DNA of 64,000 bases from Pseudomonas brassicacearum (GTDB lineage Bacteria > Pseudomonadota > Gammaproteobacteria > Pseudomonadales > Pseudomonadaceae). This document shows, piece by piece, positions 9,163 to 17,166 of the stretch; the stretch's first letter is position 1; each line of letters begins with the position of its first letter. The stretch is from positions 1-64,000 of the forward strand of contig NZ_MOBJ01000007.1 in NCBI RefSeq assembly GCF_003732225.1. Direction: 5' to 3'. The notes beneath the pieces are model-generated. The model searched no databases, had not been told where the DNA came from, and worked only from the letters and a program-made list of their open reading frames with translations. Made by a program: the position numbers and the translations under genes.

Positions 9163-9948
9163 TTGCTTATCGAGTCCCGTCGCCGCGCCTATTTGACCGC
9201 CATGCAGGTGGTCAACTGGCTGCCGCGCACCGAATTGCCCTTTGCCGCGCCGTCGCGGCCCGAGCTGCTGGAAGCGCCAGAGCCGTTGGTCGAGACGCCG
9301 ATTGTGCCCGCTCAGGTCGCGAAAGTTGCCGCAGAGCCTGTGGCCAGGCCGGCCGAGCGGGTCAAGGTCGAAGTGCCGCGTCCGACGCCTTCGGTCGCGC
9401 GTCCGGCGAGCAAGCCGGCAGAAGACGTCGAAGACGCACCGGTCGTGACCAAGGCTCCACAAGTACCGCCGCCGCGTTTTGCCCTGCAATTGCTGCGTGC
9501 CGGCCGCTGCCTGCTGCTGGTGGAGTTACCCACAGGCGGCGCGTTCCAGACTCGCGATCCAGCCTACTTGCTGCTCAAGGACATGTTGCGCGCCGCTGGT
9601 CTGCCGGACAGCCCGCAAATTGTTGGCGAACCGGTTCGTTGGCCGCTGCTGGCACGTGGAACCATGGATCAGGGCCCGGAAGCCGCTCGCGATTTCGTTC
9701 AAGGCTTCCTTTCGGCTCGCCTGGAAGATGCGCCTTGCGTGTGCCTGTGGTTGATCGGCCTGCCGGCGGTACGCTTTGCCGGTGAGGCGAACGCCGAATC
9801 CTATAACCGCGAACTTCAGGTCGAAGGCCTGGGTTCGGTCTGGGCGCTGCCTGGCCTGGAATTATTAATGGAAGAGCCACAGCGTAAGGCTGATGTCTGG
9901 CAAGCCATGCGTCGGCTGATGGCGCGCTGGAAAGAATCAAATGAGTGA
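9163..9948 (+). CDS. holD: DNA polymerase III psi subunit (pseudomonad type)
   Basis: 261 aa from a TTG at 9163; an ATG at 9202 is the alternative. No ATG or GTG exists upstream before an in-frame stop. The protein opens with an AYL-x-AMQVVNWLPRTELP segment, then has a low-complexity Pro/Ala/Glu/Val linker (about 30-105), then a folded C-terminal half. This architecture and its place immediately before rimI, as in E. coli holD-rimI, match the divergent psi subunit described in P. aeruginosa. Psi links the clamp loader to chi and SSB. Automatic annotation often calls this protein hypothetical or TonB-like because of the linker. Confidence 0.78.
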   Translation: MLIESRRRAYLTAMQVVNWLPRTELPFAAPSRPELLEAPEPLVETPIVPAQVAKVAAEPVARPAERVKVEVPRPTPSVARPASKPAEDVEDAPVVTKAPQVPPPRFALQLLRAGRCLLLVELPTGGAFQTRDPAYLLLKDMLRAAGLPDSPQIVGEPVRWPLLARGTMDQGPEAARDFVQGFLSARLEDAPCVCLWLIGLPAVRFAGEANAESYNRELQVEGLGSVWALPGLELLMEEPQRKADVWQAMRRLMARWKESNE

Positions 9949-10393
9949 CGCTGTATCGTTCCGCCCAATGACCGAAGCGGATCTGGACGCTGTACTGAAA
10001 ATCGAATACGCAGCGTTCAGTCATCCCTGGACCCGTGGGATTTTTCTCGATGGTCTGGGCAAGTACCAGATCTGGCTGATGTTCGAAGGTCAGCAACAGG
10101 TTGGCCATGGCGTGGTGCAGATCATCCTCGATGAGGCGCATCTGCTGAACATCACGGTCAAACCGGAAAATCAGGGGCGCGGTCTGGGTTTGGCGCTGCT
10201 TGAGCATCTGATGTCGATTGCCTACAAGGCGCAGGCCCGGGAGTGTTTTCTGGAAGTGCGCGACAGCAATCAGGCGGCGTTCCGTCTGTATGAGCGTTAT
10301 GGTTTCAATGAAGTCGGTCGCCGTCGCGATTACTATCCGGCGGTAGGCGGACGTGAAGATGCAGTCGTCATGGCCTGCACGCTGGTGGATTGA
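9941..10393 (+). CDS. rimI: Ribosomal protein bS18 alanine N-acetyltransferase
   Basis: 150 aa, a full-length GNAT acetyltransferase. The acetyl-CoA binding motif A is visible as VKPENQGRGLGLALLEHL (about 70-87), followed by EVRDSNQAAFRLYERYGF, the classical RimI motif B region. It acetylates the N-terminal alanine of ribosomal protein S18. It overlaps holD by eight bases and is co-transcribed with it. Confidence 0.95.
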   Translation: MSDAVSFRPMTEADLDAVLKIEYAAFSHPWTRGIFLDGLGKYQIWLMFEGQQQVGHGVVQIILDEAHLLNITVKPENQGRGLGLALLEHLMSIAYKAQARECFLEVRDSNQAAFRLYERYGFNEVGRRRDYYPAVGGREDAVVMACTLVD

Positions 10394-10423
10394 GCCTTAA
10401 AAACATCGTCGGAACGCCGCCCG

Positions 10424-10516
10424 GAACAAGCTCGCTCCCACATTGGATCTGTGTCACACATACACATGCAGTGAACGACATAAATCCTGTGGGAGCGAGC
10501 TTGCTCGCGATGACGG
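10424..10516. repeat. REPIN (REP family 1)
   Basis: A degenerate left arm (AACAAGCTCGCTCCCACA) and an intact right arm (GTGGGAGCGAGCTTGCTCGC) lie in inverted orientation about 50 bases apart, in the gap after rimI. Confidence 0.88.
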
Positions 10517-10535
10517 TCTCTCAGGCGCCACATGA

Positions 10536-10940
10536 TCAACGATTGCCATCAACCGGATCGCGCTCCGCCATTTCAGCCTCATCCAGCCCGTTGCCGCCGC
10601 CGATCTCGTCCTCATCGACAATGCTCAAGTCCCAATCAGCCTGTTCGCCTTCTCCGGCCTCATGGGCGTCACGGGCGCCATCTTCACGGATCAGGTTTCC
10701 GGGGCTCATGTCGTCATCGGTGGACTCGTCATCATCGGCCGAGTCCCCGGTCATACTCGTTTCACGTACGCGCTCTGTGGGCATTCGTTGCTCACGCTCG
10801 TGCTCGCGAGTCAGGCCGCCGATTGTTTCGCTGGGTTCTTCCTCATCGAAATCCAGTTCGCGCATCGAGCCCATGCGGTCTTCATTGTCGTCGATAGGCT
10901 CGGGTTGTACCGCGCCGTAAGGACGTCGTGAATCAGTCAT
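10536..10940 (-). CDS. Acidic, probably disordered protein of unknown function
   Basis: 134 aa with about one third Asp and Glu and almost no hydrophobic stretches; runs such as DDDESTDDD and EEEPSE suggest an intrinsically disordered polyanion. I recognise no domain. It has a free-standing position, convergent with rimI and divergent from the carbonic anhydrase gene. Some databases label similar pseudomonad proteins serine kinase/phosphatase, but nothing kinase-like is visible here. A DNA-mimic or histone-like partner role is only a guess from charge. Confidence 0.7.
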   Translation of the reverse strand: MTDSRRPYGAVQPEPIDDNEDRMGSMRELDFDEEEPSETIGGLTREHEREQRMPTERVRETSMTGDSADDDESTDDDMSPGNLIREDGARDAHEAGEGEQADWDLSIVDEDEIGGGNGLDEAEMAERDPVDGNR

Positions 10941-11092
10941 GGAAAATCCTCATAATGTGGGGCCTTATAGGGTGGACAGGCGTTACCCTTAAAGATTCAA
11001 AGGCATTTTACGTTCGGCTACCTGTAACACCGGCGTGACCCAGACGGACGGTTGTCTGTCAAAGCAACGCACCATTCTTGAGGCTTCAGAGC

Positions 11093-11737
11093 ATGAACGA
11101 ATTACAAGATCTGATTGATAACAACGAGCGCTGGGCCGACGCGATCACCAAAGAAGATCCTGACTTCTTCGCCAAGCTGGCTCGCCAACAGACGCCGGAG
11201 TACCTGTGGATCGGTTGTTCCGACGCGCGCGTACCGGCCAACGAAATTGTCGGCATGTTGCCCGGCGACCTGTTCGTGCACCGTAACGTTGCCAACGTGG
11301 TGCTGCACACCGACCTTAACTGCCTGTCGGTGATTCAGTACGCGGTGGACGTGCTCAAGGTCAAACACATCCTGGTCACCGGCCACTACGGTTGCGGCGG
11401 CGTGCGCGCCTCGATGCAGGACCGTCAGTTGGGCCTGATCGACGGCTGGTTGCGCTCGATTCGTGATCTTTATTACGAACACCGCGAAGAGCTTGGTCAA
11501 TTGCCAACTGAAGAAGAACGGGTCGACCGTCTCTGCGAACTCAACGTGATCCAGCAAGTGGCCAACGTCGGCCATACCAGCATTGTGCAAAATGCCTGGC
11601 ACCGCGGGCAGAGCCTGTCTGTTCACGGCTGCATCTATGGCATCAAGGACGGTCGCTGGAAGAGCCTGAACGCGACCATCAGCGGTTTCGAGCAATTGCC
11701 GCCGCAATACCGTTTGCGCCCGGTCGGCGCCTTGTAA
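11093..11737 (+). CDS. can: Beta-class carbonic anhydrase
   Basis: 214 aa from the ATG at 11093, which has a TGAGG ribosome site about ten bases upstream; a TTG at 11078 gives a five-residue extension. Zinc ligands are in the expected places: CSDAR (Cys about 42 with Asp-Arg dyad), and HYGCGG (His about 98, Cys about 101). It interconverts CO2 and bicarbonate in the cytoplasm and supplies bicarbonate for carboxylation reactions. Length and motifs match E. coli Can. Confidence 0.95.
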   Translation: MNELQDLIDNNERWADAITKEDPDFFAKLARQQTPEYLWIGCSDARVPANEIVGMLPGDLFVHRNVANVVLHTDLNCLSVIQYAVDVLKVKHILVTGHYGCGGVRASMQDRQLGLIDGWLRSIRDLYYEHREELGQLPTEEERVDRLCELNVIQQVANVGHTSIVQNAWHRGQSLSVHGCIYGIKDGRWKSLNATISGFEQLPPQYRLRPVGAL

Positions 11738-11758
11738 ACAGCAGCGAGCCTCTGTTCA

Positions 11759-12280
11759 TCAGAGGCTATGTCGATGCCAGTGTTGCAAGAACTTCTGGCC
11801 TTCGGCGCTTGGCGGATCATCGTAGCCGGTGATCCAGCCACGGCAGTCGGGTGAGCCGCACTGACAGGCGAACTGACGCATCAGTTTGTCTTCGGTGCTG
11901 GCGTAGTCCATGCACAGCAGGCTGCCCGGCTTGATGTCTTTCAACGCCCATAACCACATCTCACTCATGTCGAGAAAGACATTCGGGTCGCAGGAGTGCA
12001 GCAGCAGCCCGGAAAAAAACGGGTCGTAGACGTGGACCCCCGGTATCAATTGCAGGGTATGCAGATGGCGCGCATGGGTCAGTAGCCCGGACACCCGGCA
12101 GATTCGGCTGATGCGCAGGTAATTGCGTTGTGCCGTGATTGCTGCGCCGCGCCCATCATCAGTCTGGATAACCGTGAAGTCGGTCCTGGAAGGATAGCCC
12201 TGGCGAGTGCCGAGTCCTTCGTACGGGTAAATGCACTCGTGGGGCTGTGGACGTGTCTTATCCTGGGCCTGGGGTTTCAT
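11759..12280 (-). CDS. SET-domain protein, putative protein-lysine methyltransferase
   Basis: 173 aa. The central part carries the SET-like segment LLLHSCDPNVFLD (comparable to the NHSCxPN motif that binds S-adenosylmethionine) and MDYAS, which takes the place of the catalytic tyrosine motif. The C-terminal part has CQCGSPDCRGW, like a post-SET zinc-binding cluster. SET enzymes methylate protein lysines; the bacterial substrate is unknown. It is a single-gene unit with convergent can on one side. A perfect 24-bp palindrome lies 105-128 bases upstream. Confidence 0.8.
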   Translation of the reverse strand: MKPQAQDKTRPQPHECIYPYEGLGTRQGYPSRTDFTVIQTDDGRGAAITAQRNYLRISRICRVSGLLTHARHLHTLQLIPGVHVYDPFFSGLLLHSCDPNVFLDMSEMWLWALKDIKPGSLLCMDYASTEDKLMRQFACQCGSPDCRGWITGYDDPPSAEGQKFLQHWHRHSL

Positions 12281-12384
12281 AACGATCCTTGTCTGATAGG
12301 TGCTGCGACCTCCGAAGGCTGGCGATCCTGTCAGCCCTGCAGCACGTGGGTACGCTCAAAGAGTCTCGTAAATGAAGCCGAGGG

Positions 12385-12408
12385 TCTACTGTCAGATCTG
12401 ACAGTAGA
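12385..12408. promoter_or_regulatory. Perfect 24-bp palindrome upstream of the SET gene
   Basis: Two exact 12-base arms meet without a spacer (inner part TACTGTCAGATCTGACAGTA). There is no T-run, so it is not a normal terminator. It lies between the start of the SET-domain gene and the end of the exported-protein gene, both minus strand. Likely a binding site for a dimeric repressor; the regulator is not identifiable. Confidence 0.5.
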
Positions 12409-12424
12409 TAGAGGCTGCCTGCTG

Positions 12425-12442
12425 TGTAAGCGAATGCTTACG
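12425..12442. repeat. Short hairpin GTAAGC-GAAT-GCTTAC
   Basis: A 6-bp stem with a 4-base loop lies 22 bases beyond the stop codon of the exported-protein gene. It lacks a U-tract, so it could be a weak or factor-dependent 3' end, or part of the operator region together with the 24-bp palindrome. Confidence 0.35.
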
Positions 12443-12463
12443 CAACAGGCATGCAACGCAGGA

Positions 12464-13630
12464 TTACAGGTGAGCCGCAGCCAGCGCGGGTGCAGGCACC
12501 TTCAACTGGTCCAGTTGGGGTTTGATGTCCGGGGTCGAGCACTTGGCCGTAGCTTGCTCGGGCGTCAGGTTGCGGATCGAGGTGTAGAACAGCTCGCAGG
12601 TTTTCTCTTTCTGGGCTACTTGCCAGGTTTGCGTGCAGGTGTTGAGTTGTGCGCTCGGGTCACTGCCGGGTTTGCTGCCCATACCCGCTTGCCAGCAAGC
12701 CGCACTCAAGTCCTGGCCCATCACCTTCAAGCCCACTGCGTCGGCCTTGGCCTGATCGCCGTCATAGCTCGCCGGGTCGGCCGCATACCAGATGTAACTT
12801 GGGTGGTTAGAACCCAGCACCGGCACCTTCACGCCCGGGGTCGGGATGATTTGTGCCAGACCTAACACGGCCACGGTCTGCCCATACTGCTCCTTGACCC
12901 AGTTACGCACCGGTGCACCGAACGCGACCATCGGCAAGGTCACACCGCTGGCGGTCTGGCTGAATTGCTTGACCAGGGTGGTCTGGTAGTCCTTGAAGTA
13001 GCCGTAGACGCCTTCAAGGTCCTTGCCAGCGGTGGATGGGGCGGCAATCGGTGCGATATCGATGATGGTCTGGTAGGCCGGCGTTTGTTCGGCGGCGATG
13101 CCGTTGGCGGTCAGCAGCGTGGCCCAGCGGTCGGTGGTCTTCGACTCCAGGTAATCCTGGGCCTGGGTCAACGAATAGTCCGGTGGGAAGTGCAGCAACT
13201 CGACGCTTTTGCGGTTTTCCAGCGCCATGCCCAAGGGCAGGAACAGGTACCAGTTGTACGCCCATTTGCTGTCGGCATTCAGTTTGTTGGCGCCGGCGTG
13301 GGCCAGATCCCCGGCATCGAGCAATGCGCTCAACGGTTTTGCGTAGTCTTTTGGCACGCCGCTGATGTTAGCGTAAAGCTGATCGTTGTCGGTTTTCACG
13401 CTGACTTTTGCGGTGCTGTAGCCATCCCGCTGAACGCTTTGGGTCAGGTAGTGCTCGACCGTTTGCTCCAGCGTCCAGTCGCGATAGCAAATCACGTTGC
13501 AGTTGTTGGGGTAGGCAAACAACTGCGTTACCCGTTCGGTACTGCCCAGTTTCAGGTCGGTATCGGCGTGGGCGGTAGCACCCAAGGTAAGGGCGGCCAG
13601 GGTGAGGCTCAATCCTGCGAGTTTGAACAT
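12464..13630 (-). CDS. Exported protein of unknown function
   Basis: 388 aa with a clear Sec signal peptide (MFKLAGLSLTLAALTLGATAHA, cleavage near 22). The mature part has several cysteines (about 44, 48, then a group near 315-355) that could form disulfides. I recognise no domain. It follows the Tat-exported phosphoesterase on the same strand with 112 bases between, so the two may be co-regulated or co-transcribed; a joint role in periplasmic phosphate-ester use is inference only. Confidence 0.75.
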   Translation of the reverse strand: MFKLAGLSLTLAALTLGATAHADTDLKLGSTERVTQLFAYPNNCNVICYRDWTLEQTVEHYLTQSVQRDGYSTAKVSVKTDNDQLYANISGVPKDYAKPLSALLDAGDLAHAGANKLNADSKWAYNWYLFLPLGMALENRKSVELLHFPPDYSLTQAQDYLESKTTDRWATLLTANGIAAEQTPAYQTIIDIAPIAAPSTAGKDLEGVYGYFKDYQTTLVKQFSQTASGVTLPMVAFGAPVRNWVKEQYGQTVAVLGLAQIIPTPGVKVPVLGSNHPSYIWYAADPASYDGDQAKADAVGLKVMGQDLSAACWQAGMGSKPGSDPSAQLNTCTQTWQVAQKEKTCELFYTSIRNLTPEQATAKCSTPDIKPQLDQLKVPAPALAAAHL

Positions 13631-13742
13631 GCTCAGATCCTTTTCAGCGTGGGTCCTCGGAAGCGAGGGCGGTTACATACTGAAACCACTTGCGTCGTTA
13701 GGTCTAGTACCCACGCGAAAAGATCGCAAGACAGAAGAGCAA

Positions 13743-15443
13743 TCAGCCGGGAAAATGCAACGCATTGCTCAAATCGCCCATGGGCTTCTGACCCCGGGCA
13801 ATCATTGCACCGTCCCGCTGCTTGATCCCGTCGAGCGTCTCAAGCTGGAACACCCGGGTGATCAACCGCAGGATCGACGCGGTGTCGTACACCGTGTGAT
13901 CCACCGTGCCTTTGCGGGCGAACGGCGACACCACCAACGCTGGCACTCGTGTGCCCGGACCCCAGCGATCGCCTTGCGGCGGCGCGACGTGGTCCCACCA
14001 CCCGCCGTTTTCGTCGACCGTGACCACTACCACCATGTTTTTCCATTGTGGGCTTTCGCGCAGCACTTTCAGGGCGCGGACGATATGCCGGTCACCGGAC
14101 GCCACGTCGGCGTAACCGGCGTGCATGTTCAGGTTGCCCTGGGGTTTGTAGAAACTCACCGCCGGCAATTTCCCGGCCTCGGCATCGGCAAAAAACCGGT
14201 TGCCGCTCGATTCGTCACCCAAACCGCCATCGCGCAGGTGTTTGCTGCGTTCGGCCGGGTTTTCCGGGCCCAGTTGCTTGAAATAGTTGAACGGCTGATG
14301 GTGATACTGGAAGTTAGGGATCTTCGGAATGCCCCCCGAATCCTTGAATTGCTCCAGCGTCGCCTGCCAGGCGCCGGCGTACCAGGCCCAGTCGATGTTC
14401 TTCTTCGACAGCTTGTCGCCGATGTGTTCGTGGGTTTGCGGCACCAGCACACTGGGCAGATCGGCTTTGGCGTACTCCGGGCGTTCCGGGTCGCGGATCC
14501 AGGTCGGCCAATAGGGCGGGGCCATCGTGTTGACCGCATAGCCGTCCGGAGTCAGGGCACTGGGGCCGAATTGCGGTGGACCGGTCATGGCGCTGGCCGG
14601 GGATTTCTCCAGCGGCTTGAGACGCGTATCGAGCGGGTCCTCGCTTTGCAGGGAAGCAATTTGCGCCTTCGCCACCGAGTTGACGGCATCCGGGTAAAAC
14701 GGCACGGCGGCACTGATCAGGTATTGATGGTTGAGAAACGATCCACCAAACGTACCCTGGAAGAAGTTATCGCAGAGCACGAATTCCTGGGCGACGTCCC
14801 ACAGGCGCAGGGAATAACGGCTTTGGGCGTAATGCCCCATGGTCAAACCGCCCGAGTCGGCCCAGGCGACAAAACGGTCATTCTTGCCGCCGTTGATCTG
14901 CATCTGGTTCTGATAGAACACATGCCAAAGATCCCGCGTCACCAGGCCAAACGGCAAGTCTTCGCCATTCGGTCCCTTGAGGGCGAAGGGGGCGTTGGGC
15001 AAGTGTTCCTGGAATTGGGTTTCGTTCGGATAGGTCACGCCATCAAGGGTTTGCGGGCCGATCTGCAGTACACCACCCCAGGCCGGGGGCAAGGTTTCCA
15101 GCAGACTACCGTCACGGTCGCGCTGCTGATAGTCCCCAGGCTTGAGCCCCGACAACGGTTTTTCAAGGCCAGGGAAGTCGCCAAACAGGTTATTGAAACT
15201 GCGGTTCTCGGCGTAGATCACCACCACGGTTTTCACCTGATCGTGCAACGCCTTGTCCAGCTCGGCAGGCGACAGCGGCCGCTCATCCGGCTTACCCGGC
15301 GTGTCGCCATTGTTGCCGCACGCACTCAGCGTCGCGCCGACACCCAGGACTGCAACACCACCCAGAAAGCGCCGACGGCTGGTGTCGGTGGGGCTGTCGT
15401 CTGCTGGAGGTGGTGCATCGTTGCCGGTTTTATCGTCGTTCAT
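13743..15443 (-). CDS. Tat-exported phosphoesterase (acid phosphatase / phospholipase C family)
   Basis: 566 aa. The N-terminus has a twin-arginine signal (SRRRFLGG at about 22-29) followed by a hydrophobic stretch ending LSAC, so it may also be lipidated. The mature region starts with VVVIYAENRSFNNLFGDFPG (about 75-94), the metal-binding region of the phosphoesterase superfamily that includes AcpA acid phosphatase and phospholipase C, and near the C-terminus has VVVTVDENGGWWDHVAPP (metal-binding Asp/Glu/His). Expected to hydrolyse phosphate esters in the periplasm. AcpA-like rather than classical PlcH because it lacks the extra C-terminal domains. A PhoB-box-like sequence lies upstream. Confidence 0.88.
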   Translation of the reverse strand: MNDDKTGNDAPPPADDSPTDTSRRRFLGGVAVLGVGATLSACGNNGDTPGKPDERPLSPAELDKALHDQVKTVVVIYAENRSFNNLFGDFPGLEKPLSGLKPGDYQQRDRDGSLLETLPPAWGGVLQIGPQTLDGVTYPNETQFQEHLPNAPFALKGPNGEDLPFGLVTRDLWHVFYQNQMQINGGKNDRFVAWADSGGLTMGHYAQSRYSLRLWDVAQEFVLCDNFFQGTFGGSFLNHQYLISAAVPFYPDAVNSVAKAQIASLQSEDPLDTRLKPLEKSPASAMTGPPQFGPSALTPDGYAVNTMAPPYWPTWIRDPERPEYAKADLPSVLVPQTHEHIGDKLSKKNIDWAWYAGAWQATLEQFKDSGGIPKIPNFQYHHQPFNYFKQLGPENPAERSKHLRDGGLGDESSGNRFFADAEAGKLPAVSFYKPQGNLNMHAGYADVASGDRHIVRALKVLRESPQWKNMVVVVTVDENGGWWDHVAPPQGDRWGPGTRVPALVVSPFARKGTVDHTVYDTASILRLITRVFQLETLDGIKQRDGAMIARGQKPMGDLSNALHFPG

Positions 15444-15505
15444 CCTGAATCCTGTTTTGCGGAAAAGTGTTGCCGTATGTTTCGGCTGGACGCTAGCAGC
15501 GAGAT

Positions 15506-15523
15506 ATGACGGCGAGGTGACAA
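15506..15523 (-). promoter_or_regulatory. Candidate PhoB box for the phosphoesterase gene
   Basis: Read on the minus strand, TTGTCAC-CTCG-CCGTCAT has the two 7-base half-sites with 4-base spacing of a Pho box (half-site consensus CTGTCAT; 5/7 and 6/7 matches). It lies 63-80 bases upstream of the start codon. The spacer is not A/T-rich, which weakens the match. Confidence 0.4.
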
Positions 15524-15545
15524 GAGGGTTTCAGCCGCCTTTTTA

Positions 15546-16964
15546 CTACGGCATCACCGGCGCTACATACGTAAGCGTCGTCCCCAGCGCCCACAGCAGA
15601 AACAGCACCAGCGGCGTGTGCACCAGCAGTTGCACGAACGAAAACCCGATCAGGTCCCGCGCCTTCAAGCCGAGTACGCCGAGCAGCGGCAGCATGTAGA
15701 ACGGGTTGATCAGGTTGGGCAGGGCTTCGGCGGCGTTGTAGATCTGTACGGCCCAGCCCAGGTGGTATTTAAGGTCGTTGGCGACTTGCATCACGTACGG
15801 TGCTTCGATGATCCATTTCCCGCCGCCGGACGGAATGAAAAAGCCGAGGATCGCCGAGTACACGCCCATCAGCAGGGCGTAGGTGTCGTGGGAGGCGATG
15901 CTGACGAAGAAAGTCGAGATGTGATGCGCCAGGGTCTGGCCGTCGGCGCCTTTGACCACGGTCATCAACGCGGCGATGGAGCCGTACAGCGGGAACTGGA
16001 TCATCACGCCCGTGGTAGTCGGCACCGCACGGGCCACGGCGTCGAGGAAACTGCGTGGGCGCCAGTGCAGCAGCGCGCCGAGCATCAGGAACAGGAAGTT
16101 GTAGGTGTTCAGGCCAGAGATCGCGCTGATCGCAGGTTTGGTCGAAAACTCATGAAACAACCATCCGGCCGCCAGTAACACCAACAGAATGGTCAATATC
16201 GGACTGTATTCCAGCCATTCGCCAGGGCGAGTGCGCGGCTGTGGCGCGGGCATGCTGAAGCTTGGGTCGATGCCGCAAGCCTTGGCGTCACGGGCTGAGT
16301 TCGGGCCGGGGGCGGTGGCGTAGGCGATGATCAGCGAGACCACGATCAGTGCCAGCAACAGCACGCCGGACTGCCAGAGGAAAATCGTTTGGGTGAACGG
16401 GATGACGCCAGTGATCGACAGGATCGAGGGCGGCAAACTGGCCGGGTTGGCCTGCAATTGCGCCGCCGACGAAGACAGCCCCAGCGCCCAGACTGCGCCG
16501 AGCCCCAAGTAGGCGGCGGCACCGGCGGCGCGGTAGTCCATGTGCAAGTCGGCACGACGCGCCAGTGCTCGCACCAGCAAGCCGCCGAACACCAGCGACA
16601 GCCCCCAGTTGAGCAACGACGCAACCATGGAAATCAGTGCGACCCAGGCCACGGCTGAGCGCCCGTTTTTCGGGATGCGCGCCAGGCGGTCGATCAGTTT
16701 CACCGCGGGTGGCGAGCTGGCGACCACGTAGCCGCCGATCACCACGAAGGCCATTTGCATGGTGAACGGGATCAGGCTCCAGAAACCATCTCCGAACGCC
16801 ATCGCGGCATCGGTGGGTTTGGCGCCCATGATCATGGTGGCCACGGCAACGATGATGACAGCGAGCGCGGCAAACACCCAGGAGTCGGGAAACCAGCGTT
16901 CGGCAAAGTTTGAGCAGTGCAGGGCAAAGCGGGCGGAGCGGCTATCTTCGATTGCAGCGGCCAC
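15546..16964 (-). CDS. Short-chain fatty acid transporter, AtoE family
   Basis: 472 aa from a GTG at 16964 (MAAAIEDSRSARF) that has GAGG about nine bases upstream; the open frame runs further to 17129 but that part has no protein-like features and crosses the promoter region. The protein is very hydrophobic with about 12 membrane segments and conserved AtoE features (PFTMQMAFV, NWGLSLVFGG, GGKWIIEAPY). The family imports short-chain fatty acids such as acetoacetate or butyrate. Stands alone, divergent from an MFS symporter, with no adjacent ato CoA-transferase genes. Confidence 0.88.
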   Translation of the reverse strand: MAAAIEDSRSARFALHCSNFAERWFPDSWVFAALAVIIVAVATMIMGAKPTDAAMAFGDGFWSLIPFTMQMAFVVIGGYVVASSPPAVKLIDRLARIPKNGRSAVAWVALISMVASLLNWGLSLVFGGLLVRALARRADLHMDYRAAGAAAYLGLGAVWALGLSSSAAQLQANPASLPPSILSITGVIPFTQTIFLWQSGVLLLALIVVSLIIAYATAPGPNSARDAKACGIDPSFSMPAPQPRTRPGEWLEYSPILTILLVLLAAGWLFHEFSTKPAISAISGLNTYNFLFLMLGALLHWRPRSFLDAVARAVPTTTGVMIQFPLYGSIAALMTVVKGADGQTLAHHISTFFVSIASHDTYALLMGVYSAILGFFIPSGGGKWIIEAPYVMQVANDLKYHLGWAVQIYNAAEALPNLINPFYMLPLLGVLGLKARDLIGFSFVQLLVHTPLVLFLLWALGTTLTYVAPVMP

Positions 16965-17166
16965 GGGAGTACCTCGAATTTTTATGTTTATTGTGATGCG
17001 ACAGGGCCGCACAAGCCCTTGCCGGTCAGACATAAACAGTAAATCAATCAAGATGTTTTTGCGGTGCTGTTTTGCACACTTGGGACTATGGTCTAACGGG
17101 TTGTTCGAACGCGTTTTTGCGTAGACCATGGGCGCCGTGTTTTTTTGCCTATTTCAGAGCATTTTT

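Noticed and set aside
13602..15509. Open frame of 635 codons on the plus strand, antisense to the Tat phosphoesterase gene
   Set aside because: Its sequence has no domain and follows the third-position bias of the gene on the other strand; the phosphoesterase has clear signal and motifs.
16965..17129. N-terminal extension of the AtoE protein by 55 residues
   Set aside because: The extension is charged and low in similarity to transporter N-termini and covers the divergent promoter; a GTG at 16964 with a ribosome site fits the family length.
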